Below, in pieces: positions 25,028 to 35,761 of a stretch of DNA of 64,000 nt. Within the stretch, counting starts at the first letter, position 1; each line of letters opens with the position of its first letter. This DNA comes from Flavicella marina (GTDB taxonomy: Bacteria > Bacteroidota > Bacteroidia > Flavobacteriales > Flavobacteriaceae), in assembly GCF_009193215.1 (NCBI RefSeq), contig NZ_VYVA01000006.1:162140-226139 (forward strand), read 5' to 3'. The notes under the pieces were generated by a model. That model saw nothing but the letters and a program-made list of their open reading frames with translations. It made no database searches and was not told where the DNA came from. A program made the translations under genes and the position numbers.

Positions 25028-25954
25028 TTAGATTTCTAATAAAGAATTCGTTTTCTTTACAGCGGCAGCACTATTCGCTAATTTGTCTTTTTCTGCATCG
25101 CTTAATGCAATCTCAACGATTTTTTCAATTCCGTTTTTACCTAATACAACTGGTACTCCAATACAAAGATCGTTTAATCCGTATTCGCCATCTAACAAAG
25201 TTGAACATGGGAAAATTTTCTTTGTATCACAAGCAATTGCTTGAACCATTGCAGAAACTGCAGCGCCAGGTGCATACCAAGCAGAAGTACCTAGCATACC
25301 AGTTAATGTAGCTCCACCAACCATCGTTGCTTTAGCAACTTCTTCTAGTTTTTCATTTGATAAAAATTCACTTACGGGTACAGAGTTTCTTGTTGCCAAA
25401 CGAGTTAAAGGAATCATTCCAGTGTCACTGTGACCACCAATAACCATTCCGTCAACATCAGAAGCTGGAGCTTCCAAAGCTTCGCTTAATCTGTATTTGA
25501 AACGTGCACTATCTAAAGCTCCTCCCATACCTATGATTTGGTTTTTAGGCAAGCCTGTAGCTTTGTGAGCTAAATACGTCATAGTATCCATTGGATTACT
25601 AACAACAATTATAATTGCATTCGGAGAGTGTTTGATGATGTTTTCAGATACCGTTTTTACAATTCCAGCATTGATACCAATTAATTCTTCGCGAGTCATT
25701 CCTGGTTTACGAGGAATACCACTTGTAATAACCGCTATTGAGCTATTGGCAGTTTTTTCGTAGTCATTCGTACTACCTGTAATTTTTGTGTCAAAGCCAT
25801 TCAAAGAAGCTGTTTGCATAAGGTCCATTGCTTTTCCTTCTGCGTAATTTTCTTTAATATCTACTATAACAACTTCACTTGCAAAATTTTTAATTGCAAT
25901 GTACTCAGCACAACTTGCACCGACAGCACCTGCTCCGACAACGGTAACTTTCAT
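25028..25954 (-). CDS. mdh: Malate dehydrogenase
   Basis: A 308-residue NAD-dependent malate dehydrogenase of the lactate-dehydrogenase-like type usual in Bacteroidota. The nucleotide-binding motif is VVGAGAVGASCAEY. The substrate loop has GIPRKPGMTREELI, with the arginines that set dicarboxylate specificity. VVSNPMDTMTYLAHKATG and the catalytic GGHSDTGMIPL (His) follow. It oxidises malate to oxaloacetate in the cytoplasm, in the TCA cycle. No obvious Bacteroidota -7 box was found in the gap upstream. Confidence 0.94.
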   Translation of the reverse strand: MKVTVVGAGAVGASCAEYIAIKNFASEVVIVDIKENYAEGKAMDLMQTASLNGFDTKITGSTNDYEKTANSSIAVITSGIPRKPGMTREELIGINAGIVKTVSENIIKHSPNAIIIVVSNPMDTMTYLAHKATGLPKNQIIGMGGALDSARFKYRLSEALEAPASDVDGMVIGGHSDTGMIPLTRLATRNSVPVSEFLSNEKLEEVAKATMVGGATLTGMLGTSAWYAPGAAVSAMVQAIACDTKKIFPCSTLLDGEYGLNDLCIGVPVVLGKNGIEKIVEIALSDAEKDKLANSAAAVKKTNSLLEI

Positions 25955-26195
25955 CTTTTATGAATTTTAATTATTTATATCCTTTTTTTACTTGTCGTAA
26001 ATTTAGTGATTAATGATTAAAAAGAGTAGTTTTTATGAATAGAATTTCGATTTTTTTTCGAAATCGAAATAGTGGTTAAGTCCTTGTTTTTGTTGTGTTT
26101 GTGGTTGGGTTTTGACAATGATTTTTATCAGTTTTAGAATTTAATTTTTGTGTTATTTTTGAAAGTTGAGTGCAGTATAAAACTGGTATAAAACA
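25955..26195. other. Intergenic stretch, no gene seen
   Basis: A low-complexity AT- and GT-rich stretch between the mdh start and the gyrB terminator. I see no open reading frame of credible size, no RNA gene and no clear promoter in it. Confidence 0.6.
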
Positions 26196-26229
26196 AAACA
26201 CAGTCTAAAAATTAAATTAGACTGTGTTT
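26196..26229 (-). terminator. Intrinsic terminator of gyrB
   Basis: Twelve-base-pair stem (26196-26207 with 26218-26229; core ACACAGTC/GACTGTGT) around an AT-rich ten-base loop, 22 bases beyond the gyrB stop codon. Confidence 0.75.
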
Positions 26230-26251
26230 ATAAATTATAATAAAAGTTCAA

Positions 26252-28567
<2,316 letters not shown>

Positions 28568-29833
28568 ATGAAAAATATAATAAAAGGTCTTTCTAAGTGG
28601 TTATTGTTTGTAATATTATTTAGTCCTATTTTGGGTGCTGCTCAAGAAAAAGAGGTTTTTAAGCCTGTAATTAAATGGAATTTATCTGGACAGATATGGT
28701 TGCGGTATTCTGATTTGAATGAAGGGTCTGAAATAAACGGTGAACCAACAGCGAGTTATACAGATATATCAATAAGAAGGCTACGTATACCAATTTCTTC
28801 ACAAGTAACGCCAAAAGTGTTTTTGTATTCTATTATTGGGGGAAATAACTATAATATGAAGAATACCGAAATGAAAATAGGAATCTTAGATTTGTATGCA
28901 GAGTATTCATTTGCGAAGTATTTGGAAGTGGGATTGGGGAAATCCGGATGGCAAGGTTTGAATCGATGGAATATTAGATCGAGCAGTAGTTTGATGGGGT
29001 TGGATTCTCCTTTGTTTAGTTTGAATACGGTTGAGAAAAATGATGATCTAGGACGTCAATATGGTGTTTGGTTTAAAGGACAAGTAGGTAAATTCGACTA
29101 TCGATTGACCTTTAATAAACCAGATATCGTTACCACAGCTCCAAATGGTGCTATTGATTTTGCAAACAATAGACCTCGCATAAAAACATCTTCTTATGTT
29201 AAGTATCAGTTTTTTGAACATGAGTCTAATAAATCGGCATATCAAGTAGGTACTTATATGCAGAATAAAAAAGTATTCAACATTGGGGCTGGTTTTCAAT
29301 ATCAAGAAGATGCTATGAGTAATGGTGATGCAGCAGATGAGAATACAGAGTTTTATGATATGAATCACTGGGCTGTAGATTCTTTTTTGAATTTGCCTTT
29401 GGCGAATGATGACGCAATTACTGCTTATTTAGGATATTATTACTATGGTTTCGGTCAGGGTTATTTGCGTAATGTAGGAGCCAATAATATTACAAGTGGA
29501 GGAGGAGATTTCAATGGAGCCGGAGTTGCTTTTCCGATGATCGGAACAGGAGGTTCTATTTATATGCAATTTGGATATGCGTTTGAGAAAACAAAAGTTC
29601 TAGGTGAAGATATGATTATTCAGCCAAATATTTCGATACAGCACTCTAATTGGGATTCTCTAGAGGATAATATGACAGTGTATGATTTTAATGTGAATTT
29701 TATGATAAATGGCAAGCATTCTAATAAAATTAGTTTAGGTTACCAATACCGTCCATTATTTGATGAGAATACATTGAAACAGAAAGATGCTAAAGGTATG
29801 GCGGTGCTTCAATATCAATTAGCCTTGAAATAG
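28568..29833 (+). CDS. Porin-like outer-membrane beta-barrel protein
   Basis: A 421-residue exported protein. The signal peptide is about residues 1-25 (LSKWLLFVILFSPILGAAQ). The mature part opens with WNLSGQIWLRYSDLNEGSE and has many alternating-hydrophobic strands, including ISIRRLRIPISSQVTPKVFLY and VGTYMQNKKVFNIGAGFQYQ. It ends with GMAVLQYQLALK, suiting a closing barrel strand. Layout and the early IRRLRI segment resemble the phosphate-selective OprO/OprP porin superfamily, but I see no proof of phosphate specificity. It has its own promoter and a likely downstream hairpin, so it is monocistronic. Confidence 0.7.
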   Translation: MKNIIKGLSKWLLFVILFSPILGAAQEKEVFKPVIKWNLSGQIWLRYSDLNEGSEINGEPTASYTDISIRRLRIPISSQVTPKVFLYSIIGGNNYNMKNTEMKIGILDLYAEYSFAKYLEVGLGKSGWQGLNRWNIRSSSSLMGLDSPLFSLNTVEKNDDLGRQYGVWFKGQVGKFDYRLTFNKPDIVTTAPNGAIDFANNRPRIKTSSYVKYQFFEHESNKSAYQVGTYMQNKKVFNIGAGFQYQEDAMSNGDAADENTEFYDMNHWAVDSFLNLPLANDDAITAYLGYYYYGFGQGYLRNVGANNITSGGGDFNGAGVAFPMIGTGGSIYMQFGYAFEKTKVLGEDMIIQPNISIQHSNWDSLEDNMTVYDFNVNFMINGKHSNKISLGYQYRPLFDENTLKQKDAKGMAVLQYQLALK

Positions 29834-29854
29834 AATTATAGTTTTTTATTGGTC

Positions 29855-29895
29855 AAACGTTTTTTAATGGCTGCTAAAGTTGTTAGAAAACGTTT
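29855..29895. terminator. Probable terminator hairpin between the porin and the small membrane protein
   Basis: AAACGTTTTTT (29855-29865) pairs with AGAAAACGTTT (29885-29895) with one mismatch and a 19-base loop, followed by a T-rich run. It overlaps the end of the convergent gene. Confidence 0.5.
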
Positions 29896-30239
29896 TTGGT
29901 TTTTTCAGATTTGATAAGTGTTTCCAGTCTTGTTTTTTCTTCGACTAGTTTTTTTAATTTTCTTTTGTGTTGTGTGCGCAAACCTAGAATAACGAAAGCA
30001 ACAATAAATAGTCCTATTAAAAAGCAGATTATTGAACCTTCAATATAGTTTATTTTGAGCGTTTCTATCAAAGATTTTGAGTTGCCATTTTTTCTCATAT
30101 TGGGTCCTTTTAGACCTATGAAAATTACTGCTGCAGCCAGAGCTAATTTGTCTTTTATTGTGTATTTATAGTCTTTTTTTGATTTGTTGATTTTTAATTC
30201 AACAACATAAAGACGTTTTTCGAGGCTTGTTCTGTACAC
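29883..30239 (-). CDS. Small membrane protein of unknown function
   Basis: A 118-residue protein that I do not recognise. A lysine-rich N-terminal part (residues 1-30) is followed by a short hydrophobic stretch (LALAAAVIFIGLKG), a basic loop, a clear membrane helix at about residues 70-90 (GSIICFLIGLFIVAFVILG), and a charged coiled-coil-like tail (KLKKLVEEKTRLETLI). CAAATTTA at 30268-30275 (TAAATTTG on the minus strand) is a fitting -7 box, which supports a real gene. The neighbours give no functional hint. Confidence 0.55.
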   Translation of the reverse strand: MYRTSLEKRLYVVELKINKSKKDYKYTIKDKLALAAAVIFIGLKGPNMRKNGNSKSLIETLKINYIEGSIICFLIGLFIVAFVILGLRTQHKRKLKKLVEEKTRLETLIKSEKTKNVF

Positions 30240-30347
30240 GGTCTTTTAGTTCTCTTAGTAAATATGCCAAATTTAATAAAATTCAAACGTTCTTTTGATT
30301 ATAAATCGAAGGCTATATTATTGAATGTAATTTTCGTAAAGATAACC

Positions 30348-30378
30348 TTCGAACTCCGCTAAAACTTTCGTAATTTTG
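30348..30378 (+). promoter_or_regulatory. Probable promoter of the gatC-gatA-gatB::aspS operon
   Basis: TTCG at 30348-30351 (one base off the TTTG consensus) and TAATTTTG at 30371-30378 with a 19-base spacer. The transcription start would be near 30385, about 33 bases before the first ATG. Confidence 0.6.
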
Positions 30379-30417
30379 CCAGCTTAAAAGTTTGATTTAT
30401 AAACTAAATATTAAGAC

Positions 30418-30687
30418 ATGAGTAAAATAATGACAGTCGACATCTTGTCGAGTATTAAAGGGGCCAAGCCGTCAGAATCGGTGAATCAATTGTTTGATGT
30501 AATTCGAAATGCACATCCTACAAATAATAACTCTTTAAATAATGTCAATATAAATGCAGTGTCTGTTGATGATTTACGTGAAGATGAGGTCGTAAAAAGC
30601 AGTGATTTGGAAAGACAAATCATCAAAGAAAATTTTCCGAATGAAAAGAATGGTTATTTAGTTGTTTCAAAAGTTATTGAAGATTAA
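30418..30687 (+). CDS. gatC: Divergent GatC subunit of the tRNA-dependent amidotransferase
   Basis: An 89-residue protein directly before gatA (one base between stop and start). Its C-terminal half, with LREDEVVKSSDLERQII and GYLVVSKVIED, follows the GatC pattern REDEV, a run of serines and charged residues, then GYF-VPKV-E. The N-terminal half lacks the usual I-x-x-L-A-x-L-A helix of GatC and is Asn-rich instead. GatC is the small subunit that wraps GatA and GatB and stabilises the complex. The call rests on the C-terminal motif and the operon order. A second start at Met5 is possible. Confidence 0.72.
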   Translation: MSKIMTVDILSSIKGAKPSESVNQLFDVIRNAHPTNNNSLNNVNINAVSVDDLREDEVVKSSDLERQIIKENFPNEKNGYLVVSKVIED

Positions 30688-30688
30688 G

Positions 30689-32089
30689 ATGGAGTCTCAG
30701 ATAAAAGCAATACACCAACAATTGGTGTCTAAACAAATAACTTGTACAGCGCTCGTGCAAGAAAAATTGGACTTGTTAAAACAAAATACGCACAATACCG
30801 TAAATTCTCTTCTAGAAGAATCTGCATTGGCTGCTGCTGCAAAGGTAGATGCTAAAATAGCAAAAGGAGAAGAAATAGGTTTGTTAGAAGGAATTCCGTT
30901 TGGAATTAAAGATGTATACATGGTTCAAGGAACGTATACAACAGCAAGTTCTGATTTGTTGAAAAATTATAAATCGGCTTATACTGCAACCGCTATTCAA
31001 AAATTGTTAGATGCAGGTGCAATTCCTTTGGTAAAAGAAAATTGCGATAGTTTTGGTCATGGTTCTTCTTCTGAAAACACGATTTTCGGAGCTGTAAAAA
31101 ATGCAGTAGATGCAAATTTAGTTGGTGGAGGATCAAGTGGTGGTTCTGCTGTAAATGTAGCAAAAGATTATACCGTTTTTTCAATTGGTGGAGATACTGG
31201 AGGTTCGATTCGTCAGCCAGCCGGCTATAACAATATTTACGGATTGAAACCTACCTATGGTAGAATTTCACGATATGGAATTATGGCATATGCTTCGTCA
31301 ACAGATTGCGTTGGGCCTTTGGCAAAATCGATTGAAGATATTAGAATAGTGCTAAATGTGATGAGTGGTAAAGATGGTAAAGATCAAACTACTTATGCTT
31401 CAGAGGCAATCGGAGAAGAAAGTATAGCTACAATTGACGGTGTAAAAACAGTAGGTTATTTCAAAAACTTTATTGAAAGTGATGCTATTGATACGACAGT
31501 TAAAGCAGATTTTTTAGCTGCAGTTGAAAAAATAAAAGAAAAAGGAATCGAAGTAAAAGAATTAGATTTCTTTAAATCAGATACGTTGGTTTCAACCTAT
31601 TATACTTTGGCTATGGCCGAGACTGCTTCAAACCTTTCTAGGTTAGATGGTACCAATTATGGAAACAGAATTGAAGATAAAAACTTGAAAGAAACTTATG
31701 CAGTAACGCGTTCAGAGAATTTTTCTGAAGAAACTAAACGTAGAGTTGTAGGAGGAAATCAAGTGTTGTCTCAAGGGTTTTCTGATGCTATTTATCTGAA
31801 GGGATTGGCTTTAAGAGATCAGATTGCAGAAAATTTCGAAAAAGATTTTCAAGAGGTAGATATTATTTTATCACCTGTTACACCGGCTGCTCCACCAGTA
31901 ATTGGAGATAGTTTGAAAGATCCTTTGGCCATGTATTTGTCTGATGAATATACTGTTGGATTTAGTTTGGGACAGTTGCCAACATTGACAGTACCTCAAG
32001 GAACTGTTACCGGCTTGCAAATAACAGCAGCAAAAAGAAATGAAGAACAAGTATTGAAGTTTGCTAACTTCTTAAAAGATACATTATAA
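30689..32089 (+). CDS. gatA: Asp-tRNA(Asn)/Glu-tRNA(Gln) amidotransferase subunit A
   Basis: A 466-residue amidase-signature protein that releases ammonia from glutamine for the amidotransferase. The Ser-cisSer-Lys triad is visible: Lys in GIPFGIKDVY, the GGGSSGGSA loop (cis-Ser) and the nucleophile Ser in GGDTGGSIRQPA. The typical LKPTYGRISRYG and ASSTDCVGPLA follow. I start at the ATG at 30689 (MESQIKAIHQ) rather than nine codons earlier, because it falls one base after the gatC stop. The stop overlaps the gatB start (TAATG), so the three genes are coupled. Confidence 0.93.
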   Translation: MESQIKAIHQQLVSKQITCTALVQEKLDLLKQNTHNTVNSLLEESALAAAAKVDAKIAKGEEIGLLEGIPFGIKDVYMVQGTYTTASSDLLKNYKSAYTATAIQKLLDAGAIPLVKENCDSFGHGSSSENTIFGAVKNAVDANLVGGGSSGGSAVNVAKDYTVFSIGGDTGGSIRQPAGYNNIYGLKPTYGRISRYGIMAYASSTDCVGPLAKSIEDIRIVLNVMSGKDGKDQTTYASEAIGEESIATIDGVKTVGYFKNFIESDAIDTTVKADFLAAVEKIKEKGIEVKELDFFKSDTLVSTYYTLAMAETASNLSRLDGTNYGNRIEDKNLKETYAVTRSENFSEETKRRVVGGNQVLSQGFSDAIYLKGLALRDQIAENFEKDFQEVDIILSPVTPAAPPVIGDSLKDPLAMYLSDEYTVGFSLGQLPTLTVPQGTVTGLQITAAKRNEEQVLKFANFLKDTL

Positions 32090-35000
32090 TGGAATTAGAG
32101 CAATTAAACTCGGCTTTACAAGCCCACGATTTAGAATTGGTAATCGGATTAGAAACACATGTCCGATTGAATACCAAAACCAAGTTGTTTTGTTCTTGTC
32201 CAAATCAAGAAATAGAAACACCTAACGAAAATATTTGCTCTGTATGTACAGGTCAAATGGGAGTTTTACCAGCAGTTAATAAAGAAGCGGTTTCAAAAGC
32301 TGTTTATTTTGGTAAAGCGGTAAACTCTTCTTTTTCTAATGAGGTGATTTCTTGGGATCGTAAACATTACGAATATCCAGACAACCCAAAGAATATTCAA
32401 ATTACTCAATTTCACAATCCAGTAATTCCTGACGGACAAGTTTCTTGTTATAGAAACGATGGGTCACAGTTTACGGTAGAATTGACGCAAGTACATATCG
32501 AAGAAGATGCTGCAAAATTGATGCACGAAAAGAAAATTTCGTTAGTTGATTTTAATAAGGCTGGAGTTCCGTTGATAGAAATTGTTACTGAACCTTGTAT
32601 TCGAAATATTGAAGATGCTTCAACATGTGCGCAGTATATTCAACGAATTGTACAAAACTTAAAAATATCAGAAGCGAACCTTGAGAAAGGAGAATTCAAG
32701 TCTGATGTGTCAGTGTCTCTTAGAAAAAAGGGAACAGATGATTTGAATCCTAGAACCGAAATCAAAAACTTAAATTCGTTTAAGTTTATGGTGGATTCTT
32801 TGAAAGAAGAAGTTGAAAAGCAATTAAACTACTATACAGAACACAAAGAATTTCGTCCAGAGCAGACAACAGTGTTGTGGGATGCTGAATTAAAGCAGAC
32901 CAAAACAATGCGTAAAAAAGAGTTTGAAGCAGATTATCGTTTTATCTCTGAACCAGATTTACCTTTTGTGTCTATTAAAAAATTGGTAGATGGTATTTCT
33001 GTAGACGCGAGTGTTTTGCCATATGCAGTTGAGTCTATTTTGATTGAGGGAGGTGTGCTACCACAAGATGCTAAATTTTTTACAGCAGATTCATTACGTT
33101 CAGATGTGTTTGTAGCAATTAATAATGTTTTGAATGATCCGTCATTTGTAGCAAAAACATTATCAAATAACATCAAACCAGAAGAGTATGCTAATATTGC
33201 AAACGTGCAAGATTTAGTTACAATCTTTAGTTTGTTTAAAGAAGATAAAGTTACAGTTGTATTGGTTCAAAACGCAATCAAATCATTGTTAGCAGACAGT
33301 ACTTTTGATTATAAGAAATATTTCGCGGACAATACGATTTCTGAAGAGCAAATTAAGGATGCGATCGCAAAAGTTATTTCAGAAAATGAAGCTGTTGCAA
33401 ATGATATCAAAGCGGGTAATCAAGGTAAGGCTGGTATTCTTGTAGGTAAAGTAATTGCGATTATTGGGAAAGGAGCTTCAGGAAAGGTTATTCGTCAAGG
33501 CATATTAGATGCTTTAAGTGGACAAGAAGCTACCACTGTACAAACTCAGGGTACTGAAGATTCAAATCCAACTTCTAACAACCAGAGTGCAACAACTAAA
33601 GAACAAGAAGTGTTGCCTGAAATTCCTTTGGTAATTAAAGAGGAATACAGAACACATAAAATTTCGGAATTATCTGAAAATAATATAAATGAAATAGTAA
33701 CATTGGCCGGATGGGTTTCGAGTGTTCGTGATCATGGTGAGTTGATGTTTATTGATTTACGTGATTCAAGTAACGAAATCATGCAGGTACGCTTGAGTAG
33801 AGAAACTTTTGCAAATCTTGATGAGTTGGTGAAGTTAAAACCAGAATCTGTAATTACAGTAACTGGTAGTGTCGTGTTGAGAAAGGAAGAAGATTTTAAT
33901 GCTGGTTTGCGTTCAGGTAAAATTGAACTAGAAACAACGGCCTTAGAAATATTAAACCTTTCTAGAACATTGCCTTTTGAAATAAAAAGAGCGATACGTT
34001 CTAATGAAGCGGTACGTTTTGAATACAAATTCTTAGATCACAGAAATGATGACGTAAGAAGAGCCGTAGTGAACAGGCATAGAGTAATTAAATTGATGCG
34101 TGATATTTTGGATGAACAGGAGTTCTTAGAAATAGAAACGCCTATTTTAACAGCTGGTACGGATGAAGGAGCAAGAGAGTTTATTGTTCCAACGAGAAAA
34201 CAAGCGGGGTCGTTTTATACGTTGCCACAAGCACCACAGCAGTTTAAACAAATGTTGATGGTAGGTGGTTTTGAAAAGTATTTTCAAATAGCGCGTTGTT
34301 TCCGTGATGAAGATTCTCGTGGAGATCGTCAGCCAGAATTTACGCAATTGGATATTGAAATGGCATATGCAAGTATGCAGCAGATAATTGATTTGAATAC
34401 ACATATGTTCAATGATATTGTTAAGAAGATCTATGGGAAAAAATGGATTTTAAAGCCATTTGAAGTGTTGACATATAAAGATGCTATGGATAAATATGGT
34501 TGTGATCGACCAGATTTACGTTTCGGATTGCAAATGCAAGATATAACTGAAATTGTAAAAGATACAACATTCCAAGTGTTTAGTAAGCCTATTGAAGAAG
34601 GTGGAATTGTAAAATGTATCAAAGTTTCTGCTGAAGAGCAAGGAAGCAAACGAATGTCTAAAGGTCAGATCGAAAAATTAACTGCCATTGCTCAAGACCA
34701 TGGATTAGGTGGTTTGGCGTATATTATTGTAAATGAAAATGATTTGCAATCGCCAATTATAAAATTCTTGGGTGAGGAAATTGCATCAGGAATTATTGCA
34801 GCTACTGGAGCTCAAGTGGGAGATATTGTTTTCTTCTCTGCTGCCGATTACGAAACGGCAAATAAAGCATTAGATGCTGTTCGTCAAGAATTAGGAGCTA
34901 TGTTACGTTTGATCAATCCAAAAGAATTGCGACCTGCTTGGGTAGTAGATTTCCCGATGTTTGAAAAAACAGACGAAGGTAGGTGGACATTTACTCATAA

Positions 35001-35424
35001 CCCTTTCTCTATGCCTGCGATGTACGATTTAGACAAGCATATGAATGGTAATGAAAACGAGATCGGAAGTATCATTGCACAACAATACGATTTGATTCTA
35101 AATGGATATGAAATTGGTGGAGGTTCTGTACGTGCACACAAACCTGAGATCTTAGAAGCTACCTATAAAAACATGGGGTACAACAAAGAAGAAATGCTGA
35201 AGAGTGTAGGTACGATGTATGAAGCATTCCATTATGGAGCACCACCACACGGAGGTATTGCATGGGGAGTAGATCGTTTGATGATGATTTTAGAGAAAAA
35301 AGCTTCAATACGTGAAGTAATGGCTTTCCCAAAAACAGGTTCAAGTGAAGATTTATTATTTGGAAGTCCATCTCCGTTATCTGATAAAAAGGTAGAAGAG
35401 ATGAATGTGAAAATAATGAGATAG
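32089..35424 (+). CDS. Fused GatB amidotransferase subunit and aspartyl-tRNA synthetase
   Basis: An 1111-residue fusion. Residues 1 to about 478 are GatB: ELVIGLETHVRLNTKTKLFC, the zinc cysteines in FCSCPN and ICSVCTG, DFNKAGVPLIEIVTEP, and a C-terminal YqeY-like helical domain. Residues about 479-515 are a Ser/Thr/Asn/Gln-rich linker. Residues about 516-1111 are a complete bacterial-type AspRS: OB-fold anticodon domain (AGWVSSVRDHGELMFIDLRD), class II motif 2 (YFQIARCFRDEDSRGDRQPEF), an inserted GAD domain, and motif 3 (HGGIAWGVDRLMMIL). It joins Asp-tRNA charging and tRNA-dependent amidation in one chain, which would pass Asp-tRNA(Asn) on directly. His549 stands where discriminating E. coli AspRS has Leu30. 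Confidence 0.93.
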   Translation: MELEQLNSALQAHDLELVIGLETHVRLNTKTKLFCSCPNQEIETPNENICSVCTGQMGVLPAVNKEAVSKAVYFGKAVNSSFSNEVISWDRKHYEYPDNPKNIQITQFHNPVIPDGQVSCYRNDGSQFTVELTQVHIEEDAAKLMHEKKISLVDFNKAGVPLIEIVTEPCIRNIEDASTCAQYIQRIVQNLKISEANLEKGEFKSDVSVSLRKKGTDDLNPRTEIKNLNSFKFMVDSLKEEVEKQLNYYTEHKEFRPEQTTVLWDAELKQTKTMRKKEFEADYRFISEPDLPFVSIKKLVDGISVDASVLPYAVESILIEGGVLPQDAKFFTADSLRSDVFVAINNVLNDPSFVAKTLSNNIKPEEYANIANVQDLVTIFSLFKEDKVTVVLVQNAIKSLLADSTFDYKKYFADNTISEEQIKDAIAKVISENEAVANDIKAGNQGKAGILVGKVIAIIGKGASGKVIRQGILDALSGQEATTVQTQGTEDSNPTSNNQSATTKEQEVLPEIPLVIKEEYRTHKISELSENNINEIVTLAGWVSSVRDHGELMFIDLRDSSNEIMQVRLSRETFANLDELVKLKPESVITVTGSVVLRKEEDFNAGLRSGKIELETTALEILNLSRTLPFEIKRAIRSNEAVRFEYKFLDHRNDDVRRAVVNRHRVIKLMRDILDEQEFLEIETPILTAGTDEGAREFIVPTRKQAGSFYTLPQAPQQFKQMLMVGGFEKYFQIARCFRDEDSRGDRQPEFTQLDIEMAYASMQQIIDLNTHMFNDIVKKIYGKKWILKPFEVLTYKDAMDKYGCDRPDLRFGLQMQDITEIVKDTTFQVFSKPIEEGGIVKCIKVSAEEQGSKRMSKGQIEKLTAIAQDHGLGGLAYIIVNENDLQSPIIKFLGEEIASGIIAATGAQVGDIVFFSAADYETANKALDAVRQELGAMLRLINPKELRPAWVVDFPMFEKTDEGRWTFTHNPFSMPAMYDLDKHMNGNENEIGSIIAQQYDLILNGYEIGGGSVRAHKPEILEATYKNMGYNKEEMLKSVGTMYEAFHYGAPPHGGIAWGVDRLMMILEKKASIREVMAFPKTGSSEDLLFGSPSPLSDKKVEEMNVKIMR

Positions 35425-35449
35425 TAATGAGAAAATAATTTTTAAAACT

Positions 35450-35479
35450 ATAAAAGTCGGTGAATTAGCCGACTTTTAT
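35450..35479. terminator. Terminator after the gatB::aspS fusion
   Basis: ATAAAAGTCGG (35450-35460) pairs perfectly with CCGACTTTTAT (35469-35479) around an eight-base loop. The A/T ends make it usable in both directions. It separates the gat operon from the trp leader. Confidence 0.8.
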
Positions 35480-35528
35480 ATTCAATTATATTTTTGATTC
35501 TGAGGTATAATAATTTAAAAAAAAATAT

Positions 35529-35536
35529 TACATTTG
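35529..35536 (+). promoter_or_regulatory. Probable -7 element of the trp operon promoter
   Basis: TACATTTG matches the TAnnTTTG consensus and lies 18 bases before the leader-peptide ATG. I found no convincing -33 box at 19-21 bases upstream, so the promoter may need help or be weak. Confidence 0.5.
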
Positions 35537-35553
35537 TCATTCAATATTACGAA

Positions 35554-35604
35554 ATGAAAAATAGTACAAACAATACATGGTGGTGGAACTCTCTTAATTC
35601 ATAA
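35554..35604 (+). CDS. trpL: trp operon leader peptide
   Basis: A 16-codon frame, MKNSTNNTWWWNSLNS, with three consecutive Trp codons at 35578-35586 and a TAA stop. It lies 158 bases before trpE, just after a -7 element and just before a mutually exclusive pair of RNA hairpins. The Trp run and the position are what transcription attenuation needs: a ribosome short of Trp-tRNA stalls at 35578-35586, while one that finishes covers the bases right after the stop codon. No Shine-Dalgarno sequence is visible, as is usual in Bacteroidota. Confidence 0.85.
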   Translation: MKNSTNNTWWWNSLNS

Positions 35605-35676
35605 GTGAGAAAAAACCTGTGTTTGTATTTGTTACAATAAATTATAAAGGCTTATCTCACGATAAGTTTTTTTTTG
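35605..35676 (+). promoter_or_regulatory. trp attenuator: antiterminator and terminator
   Basis: The terminator is a hairpin with AAAGGCTTATC (35646-35656) pairing with GATAAGTTTTT (35661-35671) through a TCAC loop, then a run of T. The competing stem pairs GTGAGA (35605-35610) and CCT (35616-35618) with AGG (35648-35650) and TCTCAC (35655-35660), which uses up the terminator's left arm. A ribosome stopping at the trpL stop codon would hide 35605-35610 and favour termination. A ribosome stalled on the Trp codons would leave it free and favour read-through. Confidence 0.82.
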
Positions 35677-35761
35677 TTTTAGAAACTTCTAATAACAAAA
35701 ATATAAGAAGTTTAAAATAGAATAATTCGATCGCAATTTTTGCAATTAATGAATCGCAACA

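Noticed and set aside
25955..26195. Possible small RNA in the mdh-gyrB gap
   Set aside because: No promoter box, no stable stem apart from the gyrB terminator, and only low-complexity sequence.
33520..33640. Missed stop codon or assembly join between gatB and aspS
   Set aside because: The frame is open, the linker is polar and ordinary in codon use, and the single operon with overlapping gatA/gatB codons argues for a natural fusion.
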